Source of the DNA: PWND01 sp964614525
Lineage (GTDB): Bacteria > Bacteroidota > Bacteroidia > Bacteroidales > UBA7960
Assembly (NCBI GenBank): GCA_964614525.1
Contig: CAZTPA010000006.1
Coordinates: 1-64,000, forward strand
Length of the DNA: 64,000 nt
Direction of reading: 5' to 3'
In this document: one piece after another, positions 7,834 through 17,480 of the stretch
Layout of the letters: the number at the start of each line of letters is the position of its first letter
Numbering within the stretch: position 1 is the first letter of the stretch
Made by a program: the position numbers and the translations under genes
Notes under the pieces: generated by a model
What the model saw: only the letters and a program-made list of their open reading frames with translations
Told to the model about the DNA's origin: nothing
Databases searched by the model: none

Positions 7834-9012
7834 TTATATTTTGTTAAAATATTTTTTTTCAAAGTATTCAAATGAAGGTATATTTCTATGAGCCCATTTA
7901 TCAATTATTACACCATTTTTCAACAATACAAGACCCGGATTTGATCTCACAATAGTTTTTAACACTATGTCATCTGATTGATAAAATGGATAAGATGTTT
8001 GATATTTATGTCGGAAAGCATCAATTTTTTCAAATGAATTTCCTGCCAGAACTATAAAAGAATAGCCTTTTTCCTCAACTTTCGCGGCAAGTTTATTTAT
8101 TCTATTCTTAAAGGCATCAGCATCAGCAGTAAAGAGATTATGTGCAACAATTACAAACTGATAATCAGGATTAGTTAAAAATAAATCTGTATAATCATTT
8201 CCATCTTCATCAATAATATAAAAATTCTCAATTTTTGGTGGTTTTCCGGCATCAATAATAACTTCTTTTCTTGATTTGAAAGTCCACTCATTAGAATCAG
8301 GCACACCTTTTTCCATAAGTTCGTCCTGAGACAAAGTCAAAATCTCACCGGTTTCATTATTTTCATACAAAAAAGTGATACTGAATTCTGCAGCCTTTTC
8401 CTCCTCCATGAGTTCCTGAACATTATTTCCAATCTTCCAAGGTCTGAAATCAATTATCGGCAAATTTCTTAAACAGTAAAAAGACAGCCATAGTATAGCC
8501 AAAGCAATAACTCCCAATAACATCCAGTCTCGTTTTTTATCCAGTAATGGCTTTATAGTTTTACGCTTAAAGAAAATAAACATTGCAGATGCTAAAAGAA
8601 CAATATTTTTATAAAAGGTATCCCAATTACTTATAATAATGGCATCTCCGAAGCACCCGCAGTCGGGAACAGGATTTTTTACTGCGATATATAAGGTAAG
8701 AGGAGTAAAAAACAGCATAAAAAGCAGAGCACCCCATGCAGTATATCGCATTCTTAGCCCGAGCAAAACAGCCATTCCTATAATAAACTCTAGTCCATTT
8801 AAAGTAATAGACATAGGAAGAGACATCGGCATAAGCCATTCCATTCCAAAGGCCAAAAAATAATCCTGAAGTTTATATGCAGTGCCAAGAGGATCAATAG
8901 CCTTTACGAATCCTGAGGCGACAAACGTAAGTCCAAATAAAAATCTGGCAATCCATAGTGTTATTTGGACAAGTCTTTTTTTGTTTTCGAATTTACTCAT
9001 ATTATTATCCAT
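7834..9012 (-). CDS. DoxX/MauE-like membrane protein with C-terminal thioredoxin-like region (BT_3928 type)
   Basis: The 392-residue protein has four membrane segments in its first 150 residues, with the DPLG and DCGCFGD motifs of the MauE/DoxX group, a fifth segment near 160-180, and a soluble part. The last 130 residues look like a degraded thioredoxin fold (VIVAHNLF...LAGNSFEKI...NPGLVLLKNGVIID) without the CxxC pair. MauE-type proteins supply disulfide or redox functions to exported proteins, so an envelope redox role is inferred. Start is ATG 9012 or ATG 9000. It follows the DUF1573 gene on the same strand, but a terminator lies between them. Confidence 0.75.
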   Translation of the reverse strand: MDNNMSKFENKKRLVQITLWIARFLFGLTFVASGFVKAIDPLGTAYKLQDYFLAFGMEWLMPMSLPMSITLNGLEFIIGMAVLLGLRMRYTAWGALLFMLFFTPLTLYIAVKNPVPDCGCFGDAIIISNWDTFYKNIVLLASAMFIFFKRKTIKPLLDKKRDWMLLGVIALAILWLSFYCLRNLPIIDFRPWKIGNNVQELMEEEKAAEFSITFLYENNETGEILTLSQDELMEKGVPDSNEWTFKSRKEVIIDAGKPPKIENFYIIDEDGNDYTDLFLTNPDYQFVIVAHNLFTADADAFKNRINKLAAKVEEKGYSFIVLAGNSFEKIDAFRHKYQTSYPFYQSDDIVLKTIVRSNPGLVLLKNGVIIDKWAHRNIPSFEYFEKKYFNKI

Positions 9013-9033
9013 TACGTATGTATAAAACTGAAT

Positions 9034-9074
9034 AAAAAAAAATGTATTGTAATGAATTACAATACACTTTTTTT
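9034..9074. terminator. Bidirectional-looking terminator between DUF1573 gene and DoxX-like gene
   Basis: TGTATTGTAAT (9043-9053) pairs perfectly with ATTACAATACA (9056-9066), with an A-run on one side and a T-run on the other. For the minus-strand genes it would end the DUF1573 transcript only about 20 bases before the next start codon, or act as an attenuator. Confidence 0.75.
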
Positions 9075-9111
9075 ATTCTAATTAAAAAACAATAAGAAAA
9101 TATTATTCTTA

Positions 9112-9558
9112 TTATTCTCCATTAAACACATCTTCTTCAGCTTTTACAACCTTGCCTTTAATGCGAAAAACTTTTTGTCCGGCGGGTTCGTTAGATAAAA
9201 CGGTAACAACTCTGCTAACATTATGAGGCCTTGGCGCTAACCTGAATTTAACTTTTATTATACCCTTGTCACCAGGACTAATAGGCTCTCTGGGCCATTC
9301 CATAATACGAGTTCCGCAACAACCTCTAACCTGAGAAAGAATAAGAGGCTCATTACCGGAATTTACAAATTCGATTTCCAAATTATATTCCTCTAGTTCA
9401 TTAACTTTGATCTCACCTAGCTCTTCTGCTTCTTTAACAAACTCTAATTTAGGACCCTCAACTTCTTCAACATTTTTAGCAGACAAATCTGCAACTAAAA
9501 AAAATACAAAAACTGACATTATTACAAATGCAATTTTTGAATAGCCTTTATTTTTCAT
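9112..9558 (-). CDS. DUF1573 family exported protein
   Basis: From ATG at 9558 this is a 148-residue protein with a signal peptide (hydrophobic residues about 8-25, ending SAKN). The remainder is one DUF1573 domain, an Ig-like fold common in Bacteroidota envelope proteins, with the typical order LEFVKEAEELGEI, FVNSGNEPLILSQV, a Cys pair in GCCGTR, IKVKF and VLSNEP. Function is unknown; members often sit near thioredoxin-fold or membrane redox proteins, as here. Confidence 0.85.
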   Translation of the reverse strand: MKNKGYSKIAFVIMSVFVFFLVADLSAKNVEEVEGPKLEFVKEAEELGEIKVNELEEYNLEIEFVNSGNEPLILSQVRGCCGTRIMEWPREPISPGDKGIIKVKFRLAPRPHNVSRVVTVLSNEPAGQKVFRIKGKVVKAEEDVFNGE

Positions 9559-9766
9559 AATCAAAATACTTTAATAAAATTAATAAATCCGTAAAAAAAT
9601 CTTTTTCAAGAAATGTGCCAAAATACCATTAGAAGTAATAAAATACAATAACTAAGCTCAGTATAAATGGCTAAATGTATAAACTTTTTTGAAAACAACA
9701 AAATGCTTTTTGTTTATACAAAATTATACAATTTTTTCTACATTAATAATTTTCCAATTTTTAAAA

Positions 9767-9795
9767 TAAAAAAAATGCCGACAATAAATCGGCAT
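9767..9795 (-). terminator. Terminator of the arsR-type gene
   Basis: On the minus strand ATGCCGA (9795-9789) pairs with TCGGCAT (9781-9775) and is followed by a run of T. It lies about 28 bases past the stop codon at 9823. Confidence 0.8.
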
Positions 9796-9822
9796 AAAAC
9801 ATTAAATACTCCTAGAATTTTT

Positions 9823-10116
9823 TTAATTACATCGGCTTAAGCAATCAACTATTTGACTGATTGCCTCATGCTTCAGAGAATAAAAGGTGTTTTTACCACT
9901 TCTTGTGGAATCAAGGACACCTTTGGTTTTAAGAATATTTAAGTGATGAGAAGCGCTTGCTTGTTCAATCTTCAATTGCTCATAAATCTCAGTTACGTTC
10001 ATTCGATCTTTTTTCTCAAGTAATCCAATAATTGCTATTCGCATAGGATGTGCTATGGCACGCAGCTTACTGGCAGCTTCTTCTAGTTTTTTAGGTGACA
10101 ATTTTGGGTTTCCCAT
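9823..10116 (-). CDS. ArsR-family winged-helix transcriptional regulator
   Basis: A compact DNA-binding protein of 97 residues. It shows AIAHPMRIAIIGLLEKK at residues 21-37, the helix-turn-helix segment VTEIYEQLKIEQASASHHLNIL around 41-62, and a wing region with TRSGKNTFYSL. The metal-binding ELCVCDL motif of arsenic and cadmium sensors is absent, so it probably senses something else; two Cys near the C-terminus (LSRC and CLS) could be redox or metal ligands. It is monocistronic and no operator could be picked out. Confidence 0.9.
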   Translation of the reverse strand: MGNPKLSPKKLEEAASKLRAIAHPMRIAIIGLLEKKDRMNVTEIYEQLKIEQASASHHLNILKTKGVLDSTRSGKNTFYSLKHEAISQIVDCLSRCN

Positions 10117-10417
10117 AACAAAACTAATTATTAATTTATCGGTTTGAATACTAAATATTTCTATTTAGGCAACAAATGTAATAATTTAATTATACATATT
10201 TAACAAATTGAATATTTTTTTAATAAAATTTGAAGACCAAATACTGCATATACATTGCTGAATAACAATTCTTTGATCGAATTAATTAAATAAATGTATA
10301 GATTTTTATATAACTAAAAAGGTCTATTAAGATTAATTGTAATCTGTTGTTTTTAAAGAATTTAAGGTCTTAAATGATTTTGCATATTAGTTATTCTATA
10401 TGGGTAATTTTTTTGTG
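10117..10417. other. Intergenic region between arsR-type gene and sdhB
   Basis: A 301-base AT-rich gap downstream of sdhB and upstream of the arsR-type gene, both on the minus strand. I see no convincing terminator hairpin after sdhB, no small frame and no RNA fold. Confidence 0.5.
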
Positions 10418-11167
10418 TTATTTATGTTTACACACTTTTGCTGTAAGAAAATCTCTATTCATTTTTGCAATAAATTCAACCGGGACATTTTTAGGGCAAT
10501 CATACTCACAACCATAAGTATTTGAGCAGAATCCAAATCCAAGTTCATCCATCTTCAGTACCATCTTTTCAACTCTGGCTGACGCTTCTATTTTTCCCTG
10601 TGGCAACATATTTAATTGGGCAACTTTTGCTGCTACAAAAAGCATCGCGGAAGAATTTTTGCAAGCAGCAACACATGCACCACATCCAATGCATGTAGCT
10701 GCATCAAAGGCCTTATCTCCTATTCTTTTCTTAACAGGAATATTATTTGCATCCTGAGCAGATGAAGTATCCACATTAACAAAACCACCGGCTTTAATAA
10801 CTTCATCCAGAGAGGATCTATCAACCATAAGGTCTTTAATTACCGGGAATGCCCTTGATCTCCATGGTTCAACAACAATTGTTTCTCCATCTTTAAAAAA
10901 CCTCATCCTTAGCTCACAGGTGGTGGTTCCACGCATTGGGCCGTGTGGACGTCCATTTATGTACATTCCGCAGCAACCGCAAATACCCTCCCGGCAATCA
11001 TGATCAAAAGTTACCGGATCATTACCTTCCTTTATTAGCTTAGTATTGAGATAATCCAGCATTTCCAGGAAAGACATTTCCGGGGAAACACCATCCAGCT
11101 TATACGTTTCAAATTTTCCTTTATGATTGGCGTTTTTTTGTCGCCAGATTTTCAGCTTAATATTCAT
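10418..11167 (-). CDS. sdhB: Succinate dehydrogenase/fumarate reductase iron-sulfur subunit
   Basis: This 249-residue subunit carries electrons between the flavin subunit and the membrane haem subunit. The [2Fe-2S] ligands are Cys58, 63, 66 and 84 (CREGICGCC...TTTC). The C-terminal half has CIGCGACVAAC for the [4Fe-4S] cluster and CSNTYGCEYDCPKNVP for the [3Fe-4S]/[4Fe-4S] clusters. The gene follows sdhA after 38 bases. In Bacteroidales the complex usually works as a fumarate reductase (FrdB) in anaerobic energy metabolism, but sequence alone does not fix the direction. Confidence 0.95.
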   Translation of the reverse strand: MNIKLKIWRQKNANHKGKFETYKLDGVSPEMSFLEMLDYLNTKLIKEGNDPVTFDHDCREGICGCCGMYINGRPHGPMRGTTTCELRMRFFKDGETIVVEPWRSRAFPVIKDLMVDRSSLDEVIKAGGFVNVDTSSAQDANNIPVKKRIGDKAFDAATCIGCGACVAACKNSSAMLFVAAKVAQLNMLPQGKIEASARVEKMVLKMDELGFGFCSNTYGCEYDCPKNVPVEFIAKMNRDFLTAKVCKHK

Positions 11168-11205
11168 AATTATCTTTTATAAAACTATAAACAAATGAAT
11201 GATTT

Positions 11206-13125
11206 CTACTTATAATCCCTTGCTTTTAATTCAACAAATTCAAACTTCAGGGGTTCTTTATGAAGTTCTGGTTTTTCTTTATTCCCTTTATACTCCCAGG
11301 CTGCAACAAAAGAAAAATCCTCATCCTGTCTCATTGCTTCACCTTGAGCTGTTTGGTATTCTTCTCTAAAATGGGCACCACAAGACTCATTGCGCGACAT
11401 TGCATCAATACACATTAACTTCCCTATTTCAAAGAAATCGGCAACGCGTAAAGCTTTTTCAAGTTCCTGATTGAGTTCATTTGCTGCACCGGGAACTTTA
11501 ACATCTTTCCAAAACTCTTCCTCAAGTTCATCTACCAAAGCTAAAGCTTTTTCTAATCCTTCAGCTTTTCTAATCATTCCGCAATAATCCCAAAGAATTT
11601 TACCAAGTCTTTTATGAAAAGATGTAACAGTTTGACTACCATCAATACTTAATAATTTTTCTATTCTCTCTTCAACTCTCTGTGCCGCCTTATCAAATTC
11701 ATTAGTATCGGTAGGAATTTTGGGTGTTTTAATATCATCTGCCAGATAATTGGTTATAGTATTTGGCAAAATAAAATATCCATCACCGGCACATTGCATT
11801 AATGAACTTGCTCCCAATCTATTGGCACCATGATCGGAGAAATTTGATTCTCCAATAGAGAATAAGCCATTAATAGTTGTCATAAGATTATAATCGACCC
11901 ATAAACCACCCATAGTATAGTGGCCTGCCGGATATATTCTCATTGGTTCTTCATAAGGATTCACACCTGAAATTTTCTCATACATTTCAAATAAGTTTCC
12001 ATACTTATCTTGAATAGCCTTTTTGCCATGCTTTTCTATTGCCTGAGAAAAATCCAGATAAACAGATAATCCTGAATCTCCGGCTCCATAACCTGCATCG
12101 CAACGTTCTTTTGCAGCTCTAGAAGCAACATCTCTGGGTACAAGATTTCCAAATGCAGGATATCTTCTTTCAAGGTAATAATCCCTCTCTTCTTCCGGTA
12201 TTTCGTTAGGATGGCGTTTATCATTTTTTACAGAAGACACCCAAACTCTTCCATCATTTCTAAGCGACTCTGACATAAGAGTTAGTTTGCTTTGATACTC
12301 GTTGAGCACCGGAATACTTGTGGGGTGAATTTGAATAAAGCTGGGATTAGCAAAAAACGCTCCTTGTTTATATGCACTCCAGGCAGCAGAAGCATTACTT
12401 CCAAGTGCTAAAGTTGATAAATAAAAGACCGTGCCGTATCCACCTGTTGCCAAAACCACAGCATGAGCGGAATACTTCTCTATTTCTCCTGTCACAAGAT
12501 TTCTGGCAATTATACCTCTGGCTTTACCATCAACAACAACCACATCAAGCATATCTCTTCTCGGATACATTGTAACTCTTCCTTTAGAAATTTGTCGTGA
12601 GAGAGAAGAATATGTTCCAAGAAGGCATTGCTGACCTGTTTGACCTTTTGCATAAAATGTTCTGGAAACCTGAACACCTCCAAACGATCGTGTATCAAGC
12701 ATTCCGCCATAATCTCTTGCAAAAGGGACTCCCATGGCTGTAAAATGATCAATCACAGAGTTACTGACTTCAGCAGCACGATAAACATTTGCTTCACGCG
12801 CCCTATAGTCACCTCCTTTAATCATATCAACAAAAAGCCGGTAAGTGCTATCTCCATCATTTTTGTAGTTCTTAGCAGCATTAATACCACCCTGTGCTGC
12901 AACGGAATGAGCTCTTCGTGGAGAATCCTGAAAACAAAAAACCTTGACATTATATCCTAATTCTCCTAATGCACTGGCTGCGGCAGAGCCGGCAATTCCT
13001 GTTCCAACAACAATAATTTCTAATTTTTTCTTATTAGCAGGATTAACAAGCCGCATTGAACTTTTATAATTATTCCATTTTTCAGCTAATGGGCCGGGCG
13101 GAATTTTTGAATTTAATCGAGTCAT
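11206..13125 (-). CDS. sdhA: Succinate dehydrogenase/fumarate reductase flavoprotein subunit
   Basis: The catalytic subunit, 639 residues, holds covalently bound FAD and the succinate/fumarate site. Visible are the dinucleotide fold VGTGIAGSAAASALGELG near residue 40, the flavin-attachment segment HSVAAQGGINA, the FIQIHPTSIP region, the catalytic-loop RDVASRAAKERC, and HYTMGGLWVDYN with GANRLGASSL near the C-terminal third. Length and motif order fit the B-type (epsilonproteobacterial/Bacillus/Bacteroides) enzymes with a single cytochrome b subunit. It sits in the middle of sdhCAB, 58 bases after sdhC. Confidence 0.95.
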   Translation of the reverse strand: MTRLNSKIPPGPLAEKWNNYKSSMRLVNPANKKKLEIIVVGTGIAGSAAASALGELGYNVKVFCFQDSPRRAHSVAAQGGINAAKNYKNDGDSTYRLFVDMIKGGDYRAREANVYRAAEVSNSVIDHFTAMGVPFARDYGGMLDTRSFGGVQVSRTFYAKGQTGQQCLLGTYSSLSRQISKGRVTMYPRRDMLDVVVVDGKARGIIARNLVTGEIEKYSAHAVVLATGGYGTVFYLSTLALGSNASAAWSAYKQGAFFANPSFIQIHPTSIPVLNEYQSKLTLMSESLRNDGRVWVSSVKNDKRHPNEIPEEERDYYLERRYPAFGNLVPRDVASRAAKERCDAGYGAGDSGLSVYLDFSQAIEKHGKKAIQDKYGNLFEMYEKISGVNPYEEPMRIYPAGHYTMGGLWVDYNLMTTINGLFSIGESNFSDHGANRLGASSLMQCAGDGYFILPNTITNYLADDIKTPKIPTDTNEFDKAAQRVEERIEKLLSIDGSQTVTSFHKRLGKILWDYCGMIRKAEGLEKALALVDELEEEFWKDVKVPGAANELNQELEKALRVADFFEIGKLMCIDAMSRNESCGAHFREEYQTAQGEAMRQDEDFSFVAAWEYKGNKEKPELHKEPLKFEFVELKARDYK

Positions 13126-13183
13126 ATTTGTTTTGTTTGGTTGTGATTTAGCTTTTTTTAAATGCTGTTCTTAATCCCTGCAA

Positions 13184-13876
13184 CTATGCAGGACTATAGA
13201 AAAATAAAAAATAAATCGGAATTATTGAAAAACCAATCGCAATAAACAATGCATAAAATGTTCCTAATACTTTAATGAAAGGCATATACTTGCTATGGTT
13301 TAGTCCATAAGTTTGAAAAACAGACTGAAATGCGTGCTTTAAATGAAATCCAAGAAAAAGAAAGGAAATAAGATATACTGCAGAGTAAAAAGGATTCTGG
13401 AATAATTCAATTGCCATATTATAAAAATCCTTTTCATGTGATGCAGTTTCAGGAATTGCAACAAAACCCACTTTAATAAAAAAGAAATGAAACAAATGCA
13501 GAACTAAAAATATCAGGATAATTATACCTGTATGAATCATAAAATTAGAAAAAGGGCTTACCTCTGTGCGTAATGACTTATTATATTTTATCGGCCTTGC
13601 CCGATAGTTATAAATCTCCAAAATTACCCCGATAATAATATGTATTATAAAGCCTGCGAATAAAACATATTCCATGATTTTAATCAATGGATTACTTGAA
13701 AGGAAATCAACAGCTTCATCAAATGCCTTACCATCATTTCCAACAAGCATCAATAGGTTTGTAAAAAGGTGTATTAGTAAGAATAGCATTAAAAACAAAC
13801 CCGCTGCAGCCATTATATATTTTTTTGTGAGCGAGGAAACAAATTGTTGGTTTTTTTTGTTCTTTTTCCGTTCCAT
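13184..13876 (-). CDS. sdhC: Succinate dehydrogenase/fumarate reductase cytochrome b subunit
   Basis: A 230-residue membrane anchor with five hydrophobic segments (about 19-41, 68-90, 113-136, 157-178 and 200-224). Conserved His residues lie in LIHLFTN, FIIHIIIG, FMIHTG, VLHLFHF and FHLKHAFQS, as in diheme b558-type anchors of the Wolinella/Bacillus group. It transfers electrons between the quinone pool and SdhB. It is first in the operon, with a promoter-like site about 80 bases upstream. Confidence 0.93.
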   Translation of the reverse strand: MERKKNKKNQQFVSSLTKKYIMAAAGLFLMLFLLIHLFTNLLMLVGNDGKAFDEAVDFLSSNPLIKIMEYVLFAGFIIHIIIGVILEIYNYRARPIKYNKSLRTEVSPFSNFMIHTGIIILIFLVLHLFHFFFIKVGFVAIPETASHEKDFYNMAIELFQNPFYSAVYLISFLFLGFHLKHAFQSVFQTYGLNHSKYMPFIKVLGTFYALFIAIGFSIIPIYFLFFYSPA

Positions 13877-13952
13877 TTATGTTAGATTTTTATTCGTATG
13901 TAAATCTATTTTTGTTTATTTGCATATAGATTTTTGAAAAATCATCGCATAA

Positions 13953-13960
13953 CAAATATA
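13953..13960 (-). promoter_or_regulatory. Promoter of sdhCAB (-7 element)
   Basis: On the minus strand TATATTTG (13960-13953) fits TAnnTTTG, with a TTG at 13985-13983 as a plausible -33 element. The leader would be about 70 bases. Confidence 0.5.
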
Positions 13961-14085
13961 TATGTTATAAATCAAATCTTTACAATAATTTATCAAATTT
14001 GTAATCTGTTTAAATAAGATGTTTAAAAAACCCGGAACTTATTAATAATCAATAAATAAAAGTATAATAATTAAAAACAAAAGAT

Positions 14086-15477
14086 ATGTTTAATAAAAAT
14101 GTTTATCAAAAGCGTAGAGAAAAACTCAAAGAAAATGTAAAAAGCGGCATTATTTTGATTTTGGGAAATGTCGATTCTCCAATGAATTATCCTGCAAACA
14201 CATATCAATTTAGGCAAGATAGCACTTTTTTATATTTCTTTGGCCTTGATAATCAAGGTTTAGCCGGAGTTTTAGATTTAGATAATAACAAAGATTATAT
14301 TTTTGGAAATGATGTTTCTATGGATGACATCATTTGGATGGGGCCTCAGGCAAGCATGAAAGAACAAGCTGAAAGTGTTGGCGTAAAGCACACTGAAGAA
14401 TACAATGCTCTTTTTGACTTTATAAAAAAAGCGAAAGATGACAAAAAAGTTATACATTTTCTTCCGCAATACAGGGCTGAAAATAAATTATTAATTGAAA
14501 AGCTTCTTGATATAAAGCCAGATGATCAGCCCAAAAAAGTTTCTATGGAGCTTATTAATGCTGTTGTCGATTTACGCTCAATAAAAGAAGATGTAGAAAT
14601 TGCAGAAATCGAGAAAGTAATGGATACGGCTTATGAAATGCATACTACAGCTATGAAAATGACTAAACCCGGTATGTATGAAAGAGAAATATCAGGCACA
14701 CTTGAAGGCATTGCACTTGCAAAAGGGGGAATGTTGTCTTTTCCAATAATTTTAACTGTAAATGGAGAAACTCTTCACAACCATTACCATGGAAACAAAA
14801 TGGAGGAAGGCCGGTTGTTGTTAATTGATTGTGGAGCTGAAAATGATATGCACTATGCCTCTGACCACACAAGAACAATTCCGGTAAACGGGAAATTCAC
14901 AACAAAGCAAAAAGACATTTATAACATTGTTTTGCGATCACAACTTAAAGCTATTGATGCAATAAAACCGGGAATTAATTTTAAAAGCATTCACATGCTT
15001 GCTGCTGAAGAACTGGCAAAAGGGCTTAAAGAACTTGAGCTTATGAAAGGTGATATCAAAGAAGCTGTTGACAAAGGAGCTCATGCATTATTTATGCCTC
15101 ATGGACTTGGTCATATGATGGGACTTGATGTTCATGATATGGAAAATCTGGGCGAAAATCATGTTGGATATGATGAAGAGGTTAAGAGATCAGAAATTTT
15201 CGGAACAGCATTCTTAAGGCTTGGACGCAAGCTTAAAAAAGGATTTGTATTAACTGTTGAACCCGGCATTTATTTTATTCCTGCATTAATTGATAAATGG
15301 GAAAAAGAAGGAAAATTCAAAGAGCATATCAATTATGATAAGGTTAAAAAATACATTGGGTTTGGAGGAATAAGAATAGAGGATGATATTCTTGTTACTG
15401 AAAATGGATGCAAAGTACTCGGCAAACCAATCCCAAAAACAGTTGAAGAGATTGAGGAAATAATGAGCAAAAAATAA
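14086..15477 (+). CDS. pepP: Xaa-Pro aminopeptidase (M24B, aminopeptidase P family)
   Basis: This 463-residue metallopeptidase removes an N-terminal residue in front of proline. The first 170 residues form the creatinase-like N domain (YQFRQDSTFLYFFG). The pita-bread catalytic domain carries the five metal ligands: two Asp in LIDCGAENDMHYASDHTRT, His in MPHGLGHMMGLDVHD, and Glu in TVEPGIYF and IRIEDDILV. There is no signal peptide, so it acts in the cytoplasm. It lies divergent from sdhCAB and ends shortly before an inverted repeat shared with another intergenic site. Confidence 0.92.
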   Translation: MFNKNVYQKRREKLKENVKSGIILILGNVDSPMNYPANTYQFRQDSTFLYFFGLDNQGLAGVLDLDNNKDYIFGNDVSMDDIIWMGPQASMKEQAESVGVKHTEEYNALFDFIKKAKDDKKVIHFLPQYRAENKLLIEKLLDIKPDDQPKKVSMELINAVVDLRSIKEDVEIAEIEKVMDTAYEMHTTAMKMTKPGMYEREISGTLEGIALAKGGMLSFPIILTVNGETLHNHYHGNKMEEGRLLLIDCGAENDMHYASDHTRTIPVNGKFTTKQKDIYNIVLRSQLKAIDAIKPGINFKSIHMLAAEELAKGLKELELMKGDIKEAVDKGAHALFMPHGLGHMMGLDVHDMENLGENHVGYDEEVKRSEIFGTAFLRLGRKLKKGFVLTVEPGIYFIPALIDKWEKEGKFKEHINYDKVKKYIGFGGIRIEDDILVTENGCKVLGKPIPKTVEEIEEIMSKK

Positions 15478-15504
15478 TAATTTGCTTAGTCTATTTCATA
15501 ACAG

Positions 15505-15570
15505 GCTGTCTTAAAAGTTCTATTATTATAACGAAGGTTAAAATTCGTATAATCAGGCTTTTGAGACAGC
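15505..15570. repeat. Inverted repeat GCTGTCTYAAAAG in convergent intergenic space
   Basis: GCTGTCTTAAAAG (15505-15517) and CTTTTGAGACAGC (15558-15570) form imperfect 13-base arms around a 40-base centre, followed by a T-run. It lies between the convergent pepP and ABC ATPase genes, so it may act as a terminator. A related element is at 29818-29888. Confidence 0.65.
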
Positions 15571-15604
15571 TTTTTAATTATTAAAAACACTTTCCACTCA
15601 AATA

Positions 15605-17335
15605 CTAAGCTATTCCGGGGATTGAATTTATCAATTTTTGAGTATACTCTGAGGCAGGTTTTTCATAAAGCTTATCAGCTTCTTCAAGTTCAATTATTTT
15701 ACCATTTTGCATTACCATAATTCTATCTGCCATATATTTCACTACCGATAAATCGTGAGAAATAAAAATATATGTCAGACCGTAATCCTCCTTTAGTTGG
15801 TTAAGCAGATTTAAAACCTGCGCCTGAACTGATACATCAAGAGAAGATACAGATTCATCACAAACAATAAAATCGGGATTAAGAGCTAATGCTCTTGCAA
15901 TACAAACTCTCTGTCTTTGGCCCCCACTAAATTCCTGGGGATATCTATTATAATGCTTTTTATCTAAACCAACTTTCTCGAGCAATTCTATAACTCTTTT
16001 TTTTCTCTGATGGTCTGAATCCAGGATGCCATGAACTTTCATTGGTTCAAGAATAGCATTGCCAATTGACATTCCTGGTGTAAGCGAGGCATATGGATCC
16101 TGGAAAATAATCTGTATTTTAGTCCTGAGCTTTCTCATTTCTCTATTGCTAAGCTTTGAAATCTCAGTTCCATTGTATAATATTTTCCCGGCTTTGGGAT
16201 CAATAAGCCTAAGTATAGTTCTCCCTAAAGTTGTTTTTCCGCAGCCTGACTCCCCTACCAAACCAAGTGTTTCTCCTTTAAACAATGCAAAACTAACATC
16301 ATCAACAGCTTCATGTGATCGAAGCACTCTGCCAAAAAAATTTCTTTTAATTACAAAAGATGTCTTTAAGCTTTCAACAGTTAATATTGGTGGTTCGGAA
16401 TAAATCTTCTCATGTTGCAATTTCCTTCGCTGAATTAAATTTTCTCTTTCTGAAACAGAACTTTCCTGATTTAGAATATTCTTTTCTAAAAAATCGCTAA
16501 CTACTGCTAATCTTTTCGGTCTGTCTTGTAATGACGGTCTGCAATTTATCAAACCGCTGGTGTATGGATGTTTCGGATTATTAAATACTTCTGCAGTTTC
16601 TCCCGACTCAACAACTTCACCATTATACATTATTATAACTTTTTCAGCTATTTCAGAAACCACACCCAAATCATGAGTTATAAACAAAATACTCATCTTA
16701 TACTTCTTTTGTAGTTCTTTAAGAAGCTTCAAAATACTATTTTGCACAGTAACATCCAGTGCAGTAGTTGGTTCATCGGCAATCAGCAATGCGGGCTTGC
16801 AGGATATTGCCATTGCAATCATAACTCTCTGTCGCTGACCACCGGACAATTGGTGTGGATAACTCTTGTATATTCTTTCCGGATTTGGCAATTTAACTTC
16901 TTCAAACAATTTTAAAACCCTTTTCTTTACTTCAGAATTAACAAAATCATTATGGGTTTTAATACTTTCTACAAGCTGATTGCCACAACTTACAACCGGA
17001 TTTAGAGAAGACATAGGCTCCTGAAATATCATCCCGATATGACGGCCCCTAATATCTTGCATATCTTTTTCTGTGCAATCTAAAATATTAATATCTGCTT
17101 TTCCGGGTATTTTTAATAATACTTTTCCTGATAAAATTTTGCTGGCTTTTTTTGGAAGCAATTTCATTATAGATAAAGAAGTAACAGTTTTTCCACTACC
17201 CGATTCACCCACAATTCCAACGACCTCTCCTCTTTCAACTTTGAAGGAAACATCCTTAACGGCATGATTAACGCCGTCTTCATTAGGAAAACCTATTGAT
17301 AAATTATCAACTTGAAGTAAAACATTTTTATTCAT
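15605..17335 (-). CDS. Peptide/nickel-type ABC transporter, two fused ATPase domains
   Basis: From ATG 17335 the protein has 576 residues; the frame extends upstream, but those residues look non-coding. It contains two complete ABC cassettes of the DppD and DppF type, as in GsiA or YejF. The first has GESGSGKT, LSGGQRQR and LLIADEPT; the second has GESGCGKT, FSGGQRQR and FIVCDESVSSLD. Each is followed by the oligopeptide-transporter C-terminal extension (NPKHPYTSGLI and KPASEYTQKLI). It should drive import of peptides or similar solutes, but no permease or binding-protein gene is nearby, so the partners must lie elsewhere. Confidence 0.92.
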   Translation of the reverse strand: MNKNVLLQVDNLSIGFPNEDGVNHAVKDVSFKVERGEVVGIVGESGSGKTVTSLSIMKLLPKKASKILSGKVLLKIPGKADINILDCTEKDMQDIRGRHIGMIFQEPMSSLNPVVSCGNQLVESIKTHNDFVNSEVKKRVLKLFEEVKLPNPERIYKSYPHQLSGGQRQRVMIAMAISCKPALLIADEPTTALDVTVQNSILKLLKELQKKYKMSILFITHDLGVVSEIAEKVIIMYNGEVVESGETAEVFNNPKHPYTSGLINCRPSLQDRPKRLAVVSDFLEKNILNQESSVSERENLIQRRKLQHEKIYSEPPILTVESLKTSFVIKRNFFGRVLRSHEAVDDVSFALFKGETLGLVGESGCGKTTLGRTILRLIDPKAGKILYNGTEISKLSNREMRKLRTKIQIIFQDPYASLTPGMSIGNAILEPMKVHGILDSDHQRKKRVIELLEKVGLDKKHYNRYPQEFSGGQRQRVCIARALALNPDFIVCDESVSSLDVSVQAQVLNLLNQLKEDYGLTYIFISHDLSVVKYMADRIMVMQNGKIIELEEADKLYEKPASEYTQKLINSIPGIA

Positions 17336-17398
17336 AAAAGCAATAATAATTGACAAGCCCGGTTTAAAATAAAAACAAAAGTATTGAAAGGCTTTTTG

Positions 17399-17406
17399 TA
17401 ACTTTG
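17399..17406 (+). promoter_or_regulatory. Promoter of the lipoprotein-TonB domain-queD genes (-7 element)
   Basis: TAACTTTG matches TAnnTTTG exactly and gives a leader of about 70 bases before the ATG at 17481. The -33 element is unclear. Confidence 0.45.
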
Positions 17407-17480
17407 TTATTCTGTGCGAAGTAACAAAAAAAAGCATTTACTTTATTCTATTTTTTCTTAATTATAAACCGGAACAAAAA

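Noticed and set aside
17336..17437. Extra 34 N-terminal residues on the double ABC ATPase
   Set aside because: They are not similar to the family start, and the ATG at 17335 begins exactly at the typical ABC domain N-terminus.
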